Shown here: piece after piece, positions 54,735 to 64,000 of the stretch
How the letters are laid out: each line of letters opens with the position of its first letter
How positions within the stretch are numbered: the first letter of the stretch is position 1
Assembly (NCBI GenBank): GCA_030844895.1
Contig: CM061233.1
Location: forward strand, 29,880,310 to 29,944,309
DNA from: Ambrosia x helenae
Lineage: Eukaryota; Streptophyta; Magnoliopsida; Asterales; Asteraceae
Reading direction: 5' to 3'
Length of the DNA stretch: 64,000 nucleotides
Notes under the pieces: generated by a model
What the model was told of the DNA's origin: nothing
What the model saw: the letters and a program-made list of their open reading frames with translations, nothing else
Database searches by the model: none
Made by a program: the position numbers and the translations under genes

Positions 54735-57700
54735 ATGGATCTTCAAGCTAAAGCCACCCACAATTATCTCCCATATCTGGTAAAAACAGATGAAAATACT
54801 CCATTCCATTCCACCATCGACATCATTTTAAAATCCAAATACCTGAAAATCCTAACCGCTGACGCCCCTATCTATCTTGATACTCTCCGAGAATTCTGGT
54901 TGAATGTTGAGGTTCTGCTTCAAGACAAAAAGCCTACTTCCATTATCTCAAAAATTGGTGAGACAAGTATCGTCATTACCCCTCAACTCATATCCACAAC
55001 CTTCTCACTTAATGACCTGTTAGCTAAAGACTCTTTCACTAAGGCAGAGCTTCACACATAGTTTCAGGAAAGGGGTTATGATGCTCAGATGACTGGGTCA
55101 ACACTTTTCAAAAAGTTTTTCCCACCAGTCATGAAATTTTTTTTCCATACCCTCCTTCTCCGTGTCTCCGCTAAGTCCACTTCCTTTAATGAAATCCCAT
55201 TGAGAATTCAATACTTGGGCTATGCTATGTTGTCAGATTCTGACTTTAATTTATCCCAGCGATTGTTTATGGACTTAGCGTCAAATGTGAAAGCCATAAA
55301 GTCTGGGTCTAATAATGCTTTTCTAATTTACCCAAGAATTTTAAGTGTAATTCTTCAAAAGGTTTTACCAAAAAAAGATTTTAAAAAGGGTGAGTCTATG
55401 CAAATGAAGAGTCTAACTGATGAAACTTTCACAAGAATGCTGGGTTCAAACACCCAAGAAAAAGTATCAAAAGTGTCAAAAGTTTCCAAAACACAAACAA
55501 AGAGGACTAAGAAAACAACCGTTGTCCAAACCTCTGTTGTTGAGCCCACTGCTCCTGATGATCATGGCACTACATCCAGTGCTGTGAAACCCAGACCAGC
55601 CATTTCCAAAAGAAAACATCCATCCACAAAAACCACCACTCAACCATAAAGGAGACTTCTGGAAGATGAGATACCTGAAGATAACTCTGTTGCAACACAA
55701 AAGCAACTAGAAACCACTGTTGTTACTTCCTCACAACAGTTGGAAATATCTCAACCTGTCCAAACTCCTCATGCATCCTCACAAAAGGATCATGTTGTAA
55801 GCCAAGGGGAACCACATCATGATACATTTGAGTCACTTGGCCATATGTTCACAAGCCCCTCTCCCATGGCTAATTCTCTTTTTACTCCTCCACCTTCACC
55901 ATCACATGTTCAACAAACCATGCAACCTCTGTTTGAGGCTATTGATAAAACTCAGGAAAATCCCAGTTCCTCTCTTTCACCTATCAATGAGAGTATACCT
56001 CCACAAGTGACTGGGACTGAGGAAATTAAATCAGCCATCACACAAACAGAAGAGGAGGTTACACCCCTAGAGTTCAATGCAACTCTAGGTGAGTTTTCAA
56101 GTGGAGCAGCCACTACTAATGTAGAGACCATTGTCTCACAACAGGACAATGGTTACATAACTAAGACTCCCTTGAAGGCAACAACTGATGAGGCCACTAT
56201 AGTGTCCTTAAAATTAGTTGGAAGTCCCTAGAACCAAGAAAAATGGGCATCTGGTTCCCATCCTTTGGATTCACCTCCTAGGACTGAACCAGTTACAAAT
56301 ACCACTGGTAGGAATTCAGATGATCCTATTAACTTAGGTGATGAGTTAAAATACCAAGAATTGACGGCCAGAGTCCAAACCATTGAAACCTCTGTTGCTG
56401 ATATCAAATCTGATGTCAAGTCAATATTGGAATCCTTGGCTACTCTCACCAAGAGTCAACCATCCACAGCTGATATTGCTAGTGAGCTATGGAAATCTGT
56501 TTCTCCCATCATCACAGCTCACAGAAAACTAGCAGATCAGACTCATGAAACTTACATGGCAGAAATCAGAAACATGGTAGATGCTAGGTACAAAGATACC
56601 CATGCAGATATTCAGGCCATTAAAGACCATCTGCTGAAGACCACTGGCTTTGCCCCTACCACCATTCTCATAGATGAAGATGATGATGAATTCACAACTG
56701 ATGATGCCAAAAAGGGGGAGAGTGGCAGAGATAGATTGCCAAAGCTATATCCCTTTGGTTGTCCACCTTCACAAAAAGGTCAATCAAAGTTTGCCAACAA
56801 ACCAGGGTCTACTCAAATAGCACCACAACAACAACAACAAACCAGCAAAGCTAAAGAAGTGGACAACTCTGCTAATGAAGAAGCTGAAAAAGCTACTGAA
56901 GATAAGCAAAAGAGGGCTGACACTTTGGAAGTCAAGGCAGAGTTTTTGCTAAAACAGAAAAGGGAACAACAGCAGGAAGTTGAAGATGTGGGTTCCTCTA
57001 AAAGGAAGAAAATGCCTGCGAAACATATCAGACAACCACCATCCAAACTAGCTGTTAAAACCACTACTGTCAAAAACACTGCTGCTACCCAAACCACTGA
57101 TACCACCACAACATCTGAGCCTGTCATCACTATCACCAAACCTTCATCTGAACCTACAACCATATCACCACCTAAATCCCAAACATCTGCTGGTTCTACT
57201 AAGGTGCCAACAGATGTTAACACCACCACTGCCTCTACACCACCATCACCAAAAATCTTGTACAAAAGGAAGAGGAAATCAACCTTTGTTGTACAGGATG
57301 AAAACATACACACATCACCACGTACCACTTCAACCACACAATCCACACCTATATCAGCCATTCCACTTTCATCATTTTCACCACACACATCACAATTCAC
57401 TTCCCATAGACCACCACCAACCATTACCCCATTGGCTGTTCAGTATCCCCTTGAACTTGATCTACTCATGGGGGAAATGCAATCCTTCTATAATACTGAA
57501 CAACCATTTGAAAGATCTTTCCCTTCTCTTCCACATTTTTCTGTTCCCCTAAACATAGACACATATCTAAAATACAAGGCTGAACAGGCAGATGCCATCA
57601 TTAAAGAGAAATGCAAAGGGAAAGATGACAGGACTGCTCAAGGCATCCATTCAACAGAGCTTAGCAAATTGAGAAGGATTGAAGATTTTGCTAAGAACCT

Positions 57701-58613
57701 GAGCAACTCCATGTCTGCCATGCCTCTCAGTAGTGACATGGAAAGGGAGGTTAGGGAATCACTTCTTGAACAAATCTTGGCAACCATGCCTTATAAAGCA
57801 AACAAGAAACAGTTTGCAGGCTGGACCACTCATGCTCTCAGAGAAGAACTCTTAAGAATTGAAGATATAGCCAAGAATCCCCCAGCTAAAGTCTCTGCCC
57901 CTGATTTTAGTAAAGGCAGAGATCCAGCCAGAGCCTTGAAGTTTAAAAGAATGAGACAAGAAATTGTGGCTGCTGACTATGGGGAGATGAGGTCAGTTGC
58001 AAGGTGGTCTGAGTTGAGGTTGGTTGAAACATACAAGAGACTGGAAGAAAACAGGAAGAAAGATCCTAACTTACCCAGAAAACCTGTCTACTCTGATGAA
58101 CCACTGATGAAGAGACCTCAACAGGCTTTTACATTAGACAGCTTACTGGATACTTCTGATCTATCAGCTGCTGCTAGAAGACAATTCAAGAAAAAGAAAG
58201 AAATGTCTGAAGAAGATCAGAAGAAGTTTGCTGATACTTATATAAAGGAGGGCCTCTTCAATCAAGTACATTTTTTCTCAGATCCCATTACTGATAAGCT
58301 CAGAGAACTCATTGGGAGACCTCCATCACCAAACTCATCTAGAATAAAAGTGCACCTCAGCAAATCCTCGGACTCAAAAATTCTAAAATGGAAGGTCAAC
58401 AAAGACACCCATGAATTGACTTTGCTCAGGTTAGATGGAGAAGCTCAAAAGCCATGCATGGATGATGCATATAGCCTGTATGCAGATGACCTCCAAACAC
58501 TGCTGAACCTTGAGCTTGAAAGAGATGCAGAAGACCTATTTTCTAAGAACTTTGAGCTACAATTCAAAGGTCAAATCAGAGAAAGTCTGATGAGAAATAA
58601 AGATCAAGAATAA
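54735..58613 (+). pseudogene. C1 ORF3 (env-like), one frame with three nonsense codons
   Basis: ATG 54735 (MDLQAKATHNYLPYLVKTDE) to the stop at 58613 is a single frame of about 1292 codons. It is interrupted only by TAG 55059-55061, TAA 55647-55649 and TAG 56229-56231. The N-terminal domain resembles C2 ORF3 in type (LDTLREFWLNVEVLLQDKK). The middle is Thr/Ser/Pro-rich and poorly ordered, with coiled coils at VQTIETSVADIKSDVKSI and later. The C-terminal part is charged (FKKKKEMSEEDQKKFADTY). No convincing transmembrane segment was seen. It is unusually long for this position. Function unknown. Confidence 0.7.
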
Positions 58614-58637
58614 AGTTTATTTTTGGCATCATCTGTT

Positions 58638-58649
58638 CTAGGGGGAGAT
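58638..58649 (+). other. C1 polypurine tract
   Basis: CTAGGGGGAGAT directly before the 3' LTR. Confidence 0.85.
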
Positions 58650-59115
58650 TGTTGGGTCTGCTGACCTGAAGAAGAACAGATGATTGAAAAGCCAAAATAT
58701 ACTAACAGTTGATCCAGACAAATAAACAGTCTTTACAACATACTCTTCCCAAAAGACTGCTGACCCTAACAACTGTTCCATCCAAACAACTGCTATGACA
58801 ACTGCCGATACAAAGGACTGCTGGATAACAACTGATATAGAACAACTGCTGACCAAAGGTCTGATGAAGAACAACTGCTGATCAAGTACCGAAGACTAAA
58901 GGTCTGTTGGAGTCAACAGCACTTAGGCTCCAACAGATGTTTCAAGACCATCAGAGTTTTCCCTCAACAGTAGTTTACCTTACAGTGTTTTGTAATACAA
59001 CAATAGTTTGTATAGGGCAGATGTTTTATGTTGTTATTCTGTTTGTAACACCCCGCCCCTCTCACCACCAATATTGTCCGCTTTGCCCATCCAGAGCTCA
59101 CGGATTTGTTTTTGG

Positions 59116-59204
59116 TTGCCCAAGTGGAGATTTACCAGGAGGTCACCCATCCTGAAATTTCTCCCACCTGAGCACGCTTAACTGTGGAGTTCTCCTCTCA
59201 TCCA
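59116..59204 (-). ncRNA. 5S rRNA-derived domain in Cassandra LTR 1
   Basis: The minus strand has GAGAACTCCACAGTTAAGCG then TGCTC (5S box A region) and AGGATGGGTGACCTCCTGG (box C region), with the usual 5S spacing. This is the internal Pol III promoter of 5S rRNA. It is not a functional 5S gene, since the 5' third is missing. Confidence 0.85.
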
Positions 59205-59469
59205 CTAACATTAAGCCCCAAAACGCGTTGGTGATTTAAGAGGCAAGACATTACTTATGAACCAAGGATCTCTCCTGGCCACGGCCGATGTGGGATTTTC
59301 CTGGGGTGTCACATTCACCCCCTGTTAGAGTCTCATCGTCCCTGATGAGGTATGTACCCACCATCCCGAACGGCACAGAAGTGGCTCTGATACCATCTGT
59401 AACACCCCGCCCCTCTCACCACCAATATTGTCCGCTTTGCCCATCCAGAGCTCACGGATTTGTTTTTGG

Positions 59470-59558
59470 TTGCCCAAGTGGAGATTTCCCAGGAGGTCAC
59501 CCATCCTGAAATTTCTCCCACCTGAGCACGCTTAACTGTGGAGTTCTCCTCTCATCCA
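59470..59558 (-). ncRNA. 5S rRNA-derived domain in Cassandra LTR 2
   Basis: Same as in LTR 1, with CCTGGGAAATC intact (LTR 1 has CCTGGTAAATC). Confidence 0.85.
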
Positions 59559-59994
59559 CTAACATTAAGCCCCAAAACGCGTTGGTGATTTAAGAGGCAA
59601 GACATTACTTATGAACCAAGGATCTCTCCTGGCCACGGCCGATGTGGGATTTTCCTGGGGTGTCACACTGTTAGAGGTCACTATCTTAGGTGACGTCAGC
59701 ACAGGTCACCAGTGGTTTAGTTTTTTCTATAAATAGAACAGTGCTTGTACTGTTCTATTGGTCACACAAAAACCTTCTCTCAGACAAACAATCACTGTGT
59801 GATCAGGCTGAGGGGGAGTACTTGTATTTGATTGTAATCTTTCAATCTAATGAAAGCTTTCGATTAAAGAAAACATTTATTCCTATTGTTTTGATTATTG
59901 TTTATCATTCCGCTGCTCTTTTCATATATACTTACATCATTCAATTCTCATCTTATTCTAATCATATCAAAACAATCAAACTCAGATCCTAACA

Positions 59995-60250
59995 ATGGGT
60001 TACGTACAAAAGGACTATAGAGTCAATATTCCAGGAAGTCAGCCAGCACCTCAGCAAGGACAACAAGAAAGCAATAATAAGGGTTGTTACCAGTGTGGGA
60101 ATGAGGGTCACTTCAAGAAGGACTGCCCACAGCTGAATGGAAACGGTTCAACAGCAACAGTGGGAACAATAGCAACGGTAGTGGTAACCGGAACGGGAAC
60201 AACAATAGCACTACCAACAACAATAACAACAACCACAACAACAACAACAA
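59995..60250 (+). pseudogene. gag: G1 gag, tandem copy 2, part after the C1 insertion
   Basis: Resumes at ATGGGTTACGTACAAAAGG, the codons after CDRCGK at 34020. It carries the second knuckle CYQCGNEGHFKKDC and the (AAC)n tail. Together with 33224-34020, minus the 5-bp duplication, the unit is 1048 bp. Confidence 0.88.
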
Positions 60251-61636
60251 CCTGCTCATCACCCTCCGACTTGTACCTACAAGTCATTCATGGATTGTAA
60301 GCCTCATAACTCAGGAGGATCTGAAGGAGCGATCGGACTACTTAGGTGGTTCGAAAAGGTGGAATCGTGCTTTGCTATGTGCAATTGCCCGCCAGCTGAT
60401 AGGGTTAAGTATGCCACCGCTACGCTTGAGAAGGCGGCATTATCGTGGTGGAATGCCCAAGTACAGCTGCTGGGAGTCGATGTGGCAAACGCTACCTCGT
60501 AGGCAGATTTCAAGGAACTCATGAAGGAGGAGTATTGTCCGCGAGATGAGATTCAGAAGTTGGAGACCGAGTACCTCAATCTGAAGATCGTGGGGTCGGA
60601 GATTGAGAGCTATACTACCAGGTCGCATGAACTGGCGACAATGTGCCCTAACTACTCCACTCCGCTCTACAAACGAATTGAGTTGTATATCCAAGGCCTA
60701 GTACCTCAGATTAAGGGAATGGTCACTCCTGCTAACTTCAACAACCTCCAGCAGGTGATTCGCTTGGCTCACCAGCTGACGGATCAGAAGGTGGAAGAGA
60801 GACTGCGACCCCCTCGTGGTGCTCCATCTTCTAACACCAATGATAACATGAGGAAGTGGGAGAATCCATCTGGCAGACTCTCGACAAATGGCAATCAGCA
60901 GCACCAGAACAAGAAACATGATAACGGTAGTAACCGTAATCAATCACAGAGTGGTTCTCAGGGACACCGTCCCAAGTGCAATAAGTGCAACTATCACCAC
61001 TCAGGACCCTGTAACAGGATCAAGTGCGATCGCTGCGGTAAGATGGGTTACTTACAGAAGGACTGTAGAGTCAATATTCCAGGAAGTCAGCCAGCACCTC
61101 AGCAAGGACAGCAAGAAAGGAATAATAAGGGTTGTTACCAGTTTGGGAATGAGGGTCACTTCAAGAAGGACTGCCCACAGCTGAACGGAAACGGTAACAA
61201 CAGCAACAGTGGGAACAATAGCAACGGTATTGGTAATCGGAACAGGAACAACAATAACACTACCAACAACAATAACAACAACCACAACAACAACAACAAC
61301 GAGGCTTGTGGGAGAGCTTTCGTGATTGGTTCAGGAGAAGCTAGGAATGACAACAATGTCGTGACGGGTACGTGTTCCTTAAACGACAACCTTGCTTCTG
61401 TTTTGTACTATACTGGTGCGGACTTTAGTTTTGTGTCACCAAAACTTAGCAAACAGCTAGTGATAGTTCCTACTCTTCTTGATACCCCACATTCTATAGA
61501 ATTAGCTGATGGGAAGCCTGTCAAGGTAACCCACATCTATCGTGACTGTAAGCTCGAACTAGATGGGCAGTTGTTTGCCATCAATCTTCTACCTATCACC
61601 CTCGGAAGCTTTGATCTCGTGGTTGGCATGGACTAG
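60251..61636 (+). pseudogene. gag: G1 gag tandem copy 3 and protease
   Basis: The repeat unit 60251-61300 is 1050 bp. A TAG at about 60500 replaces the Trp of the SWADFKELMKEEY motif. The rest is open from 60521: CNKCNYHHSGPC, CDRCGKMGYLQKDC and CYQFGNEGHFKKDC (second Cys changed to Phe). The unit leads directly into the unique sequence EACGRAFVIGSGEARND and the aspartic protease. The protease catalytic triplet reads YTGAD where DTGAD or DSGAD is expected, so the catalytic Asp is lost. It ends with TAG at 61634-61636, replacing the Trp of GMDWL. Confidence 0.85.
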
Positions 61637-62715
61637 TTGTTCAAACAACAAGCTGAAATTCTCTGTCAAGAGAAGATTGTTCGTATCCCTCTCTCTAACG
61701 GAGAACTGCTAACTATTCGGGGTGATCATGGTGGTGCCATGGTGAGCATCATCTCATTCCTGAAAGCCCGGAAGTGTATTCGAAAGGGCTATCCGGCCAT
61801 TCTAACAAATATTTCTGATACTCTAGCGGAAGTCAAAACGGGGATTGAGGATATCCCGATAGTCCGTGACTTTCCAGAGGTATTTCCTGAGGAATTACCT
61901 AGACTTCCACCTATTCGTCAAGTGGAGTTCCAGATAGATCTTGCACCAGGAGCGGCTCCAGTTGCACGCGCACCATATCGTCTAGCACCAGGCGAACTTC
62001 AAGAACTGTCTACCCAACTCCAAGAGCTATTGGATCGGGGTTTTATTAGACCTAGTTCTTCACCGTGGGGAGCCCCAGTCTTATTCGTTAAGAAGAAGGA
62101 TGGAAGCTTCTGTATGTGCATTGATTATCGAGAGTTGAACAAGGTGACGGTAAAGAACCGCTATCCTTTACCTTGTATCGATGACTTGTTCGACCAACTT
62201 CAAGGGTCAAGTTTCTATTATAAGATTGACCTGAGGTCAGGATATCATCAACTGAGATTCCGAGAAGAGGATGTTGCGAAGACAGCCTTTCGAACTCGTT
62301 ATGGACATTATGAGTTTTTGGTGATGCCATTTGGGCTGACAAATGCACCGGCTGTGTTCATGGATCTTATGAATCGCGTGTGTAAGCCTTATTTGGACAA
62401 ATTCGTCATAGTGTTCATAGATGATATATTGATCTATTCCAAGAGCTGGGAAGATCATGAACAACACCTACGGTTAATATTGGAACTCTTGAGAAATGAG
62501 CAGCTGTATGCGAAACTCTCCAAATGCAACTTTTGGATTCGAGAAGCCCAATTTCTAGGACATGTAGTTAACGAGGCCGGAATACATGTCGATCCCGCCA
62601 AGATTGATGCTATTAAGTAGTGGGAGGCACCTAGGACTCCTACGGAGGTGCGCCAATTTCTTGGTCTTGCAGGATATTATCGTAGATTCATTAACGGATT
62701 CTCTAAGATCGCTCA
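61637..62715 (+). pseudogene. pol: G1 pol: reverse transcriptase (Tekay-like)
   Basis: Continues in the same frame after the TAG. RT blocks: VEFQIDLAPGAAPVARAPYR, WGAPVLFVKKKDGSFCMCID, YRELNKVTVKNRYPLP, KIDLRSGYHQLR, FGLTNAPAVFMDLMNR and the active-site FIDDILIYS. Up to 62617 the RT is intact. A TAG at 62618-62620 replaces a Gln codon, then QFLGLAGYYRRFINGFSKIA continues until a 1-base loss near 62715. The sequence type is that of Tekay/chromovirus gypsy elements (by memory, not searched). Confidence 0.88.
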
Positions 62716-63320
62716 ACCCTCACCGCATTAACGCAAAAGGGTATTACTTACACGTGGGAGATTCCCAGGAATCTGCTTTTTAATTGTTAAAGGCAAAGCT
62801 TTGCAGTGCACCAATCCTATCGTTACCGGAAGGTACAGACGATTTTGTGGTGTACTGTGATGCATCTATCCAAGGGTTAGGGTGTGTACTGATGCAGCGT
62901 GATAAGGTAATCGTGTATGCTTCACGTCAATTCAAAGTTCATGAGAAGAACTACACCACCCATGACTTGGAATTAGGAGCAGTAGTTTTTGCTCTGAAGA
63001 TTTGGAACGACGTGCACGATCTTCACTGATCACAAGAGTCTTCAACACATATTCGATCCGAAAGAGCTAAACATGCGACAGCGTCGATGGGTCGAGCTTC
63101 TGAATGATTATGACTGTGCCATCAAATATCATCCAGGGAAAGCTAATGTAGTAGCGGATGCCCTCAGTCGTAAGGAGACGAAGCCGAAGCGAGTGCGAGC
63201 GTTACAACTCACTATCCATTCCAATCTTCCTGATAAGATAAGTGAAGCCCAGGGCGAGGCTTTGAAGGAAGATAACGTCAGATTGGAACGCTGCATGGCG
63301 CTGATAAGCATCTGGAACTG
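62716..63320 (+). pseudogene. pol: G1 pol: RNase H, frameshifted
   Basis: RNase H carries FVVYCDASIQGLGCVLMQRD, VYASRQFKVHEKNYTTHDLE and, after another shift near 63020, RRWVELLNDYDCAIKYHPGK and NVVADALSRKE. A TAA at about 62780 interrupts the AFQLLKAKL-type motif. At least three lesions are present. Confidence 0.85.
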
Positions 63321-64000
63321 AGAACAGATGGTCTTCAGTACTTCATGAATCGAGTCTGGATTCCACGTTTTGGAGATCTCAGACAACTTGTGCTCGACGA
63401 GGCTCACACCTTTCGTTATTCGGTACATCCTGGTTTGGATAAAATGTACCAAGATCTCAAAACCCTTTACTGGTGGCTAAACATGAAAGCCGAGATAGCC
63501 ACTTATGTTAATATGTGCTTGACTTGTGCAAAGGTTAAGATTGAATATCAGAAACCTTCAAGCTTACTCCAGCAACCAGAAATCCCTATGTGTAAATGGG
63601 ATGGAATTTCCATGGACTTCATCATGAAGCTCCCTAAACAGCCAAGTGGGCATAATACGATTTGGGTTATTGTCGATCGTTTAACCAAATCGGCACACTT
63701 TCTGGCAATAAAGGAAACTGACACGCTGGAGAAACTGGGCAAACCACTATCTCAAAGATATCGTCTCTAGGCATGGGGTGCCTACTTCCATCATATCTGA
63801 TCGTGACTCGTGATTTATTCTGGTTTTTTGGACTACTCTCCAAGATGCTTTGGGAACTCACTTAGATATGAGCACAACTTATCACCCACGAACTGATGGA
63901 CAGAGCGAGCGTACCATCCAAAAGTTGGAAGATCTGCTACGAGCGTGCGTAGTAGACTTTGGAAACAGTTGGGATAAGCACTTGCTGCTAATCGAATTTT
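63321..64000 (+). pseudogene. pol: G1 pol: integrase, runs off the window
   Basis: N-terminal HHCC zinc region (HTFRYSVHPGLDKMYQDLK, CLTCAKVK), then the catalytic core from WDGISMDFIMKLP and TIWVIVDRLTKSAHFLAIKE. A frame change near 63755 is followed by VPTSIISDRDS and a TGA in place of Arg, then TTYHPRTDGQSERTIQKLED with the catalytic Glu. The window ends in the core; chromodomain and 3' LTR would lie to the right. Confidence 0.85.

Larger units (their letters stand above)
59044..59667 (-). mobile_element. Cassandra TRIM retrotransposon, complete
   Basis: Two 270-bp LTRs (59044-59313 and 59398-59667) flank an 84-bp internal domain. On the minus strand the LTR begins TGTGACACCCCAGG and ends GGGGTGTTACA. 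The target duplication CTGTT is perfect (59039-59043 and 59668-59672). The internal domain has only a tRNA-iMet primer site (59383-59395, minus) and a polypurine tract AACAGGGGGTGAA (59314-59326, minus). The LTRs carry 5S rRNA-like sequence, the hallmark of Cassandra. I see one LTR difference (TTTACC against TTTCCC), so insertion is recent. Confidence 0.93.
34021..59994 (+). mobile_element. Ty1/copia Sirevirus C1 (contains nested C2 and Cassandra)
   Basis: LTRs begin TGTTGGGT and end ATCCTAACA. The 5' LTR is 34021-34558 plus 47547-47724 and the 3' LTR is 58650-59994 with Cassandra inside. Target duplication: ATTGG (34016-34020) against ATGGG (59995-59999), one mismatch; the undisturbed gag copies read ATGGG. 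The internal region has a tRNA-iMet primer site, gag, pol in copia order (PR, INT, RT, RNase H), a long third ORF and a polypurine tract. Gag-pol has about six nonsense codons, a lost RT active site and frameshifts, so it is inactive. By eye the LTRs differ at about 20 of 716 positions. Confidence 0.9.
58650..59994 (+). repeat. C1 3' LTR, interrupted by Cassandra
   Basis: TGTTGGGTCTGCTGACC to ATCCTAACA. TATA-like TATAAATAG at about 59728. Without the 624-bp Cassandra and 5-bp duplication it is 716 bp, the same as the reconstructed length of the 5' LTR. Confidence 0.9.

Noticed and set aside
56813..57424. 203-codon minus-strand ORF, Val/Gly-rich
   Set aside because: Antisense of the Thr/Ser-rich part of C1 ORF3.
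59116..59204. Functional 5S rRNA gene
   Set aside because: Only the middle and 3' part of 5S is present, within Cassandra LTRs.

Overview
The window is repeat-dominated nuclear DNA from a flowering plant. Evidence for this is two Sirevirus-type Ty1/copia elements, Ty3/gypsy elements with tRNA-iMet primer sites, a Cassandra TRIM carrying 5S rRNA sequence, Helitron-like repeats, a SINE, a MULE, and one host gene remnant related to Arabidopsis At1g11050. The retroelement proteins resemble those common in Asteraceae, so a composite is my best guess; this is inference. No bacterial features (operons, CRISPR arrays) are present.

Left third (1-28.2 kb). A dead LINE (1-2.44 kb) is split by an hAT-type MITE with an 8-bp target duplication. 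A SPARK-domain receptor-like kinase lies on the minus strand (3119-5909). It has three 1-base frameshifts and a 930-bp intron-like insertion whose ends are a 19-bp direct repeat at AG|GT. Then come Helitron-like termini (6.08 and 6.95 kb), a 1.3-kb MULE with long inverted repeats and a captured fragment (8527-9826), a SINE (10251-10496) and two tandem Helitron-like repeats (10.65-12.29 kb). A very young gag-only gypsy element follows (G2, 12634-19677, minus strand, TSD TCAGG). Its 2.43-kb LTRs differ only by indels in simple runs, and each carries two tRNA-like A-box/B-box modules. More Helitron-like copies and a TIR element with an array of TTACAC..GTGTAA palindromes fill 19.7-27 kb.

Right part (28.2-64 kb) is a nested stack. 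The outermost element is a Tekay-like gypsy retrotransposon, G1 (5' LTR 28168-31020; the pol gene runs off the right end). Its gag carries a 1.05-kb unit in three tandem copies. Sirevirus C1 (34021-59994) sits inside gag copy 2. Sirevirus C2 (34559-47541, TSD GGGGG) sits inside the C1 5' LTR. A complete Cassandra TRIM (59044-59667, TSD CTGTT) sits inside the C1 3' LTR. LTR comparison by eye gives the order G1, then C1 (roughly 3% LTR divergence), then C2 (one difference in 462 bp) and Cassandra (one in 270 bp).

Most unusual points. C2 has, upstream of its third ORF, a second promoter-like module that copies the architecture of its own LTR promoter: a CTGCGCACTT hairpin, GGCCCA, a 15-nt spacer, then TATATAAA. 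This is followed by a leader resembling the 5' leader. Also notable are the tRNA-like modules in the G2 LTRs, the gag triplication in G1, and the proto-splice-site duplication around the kinase insertion. Apart from the broken kinase, all coding potential is transposon-derived, and nearly every element is visibly defective.
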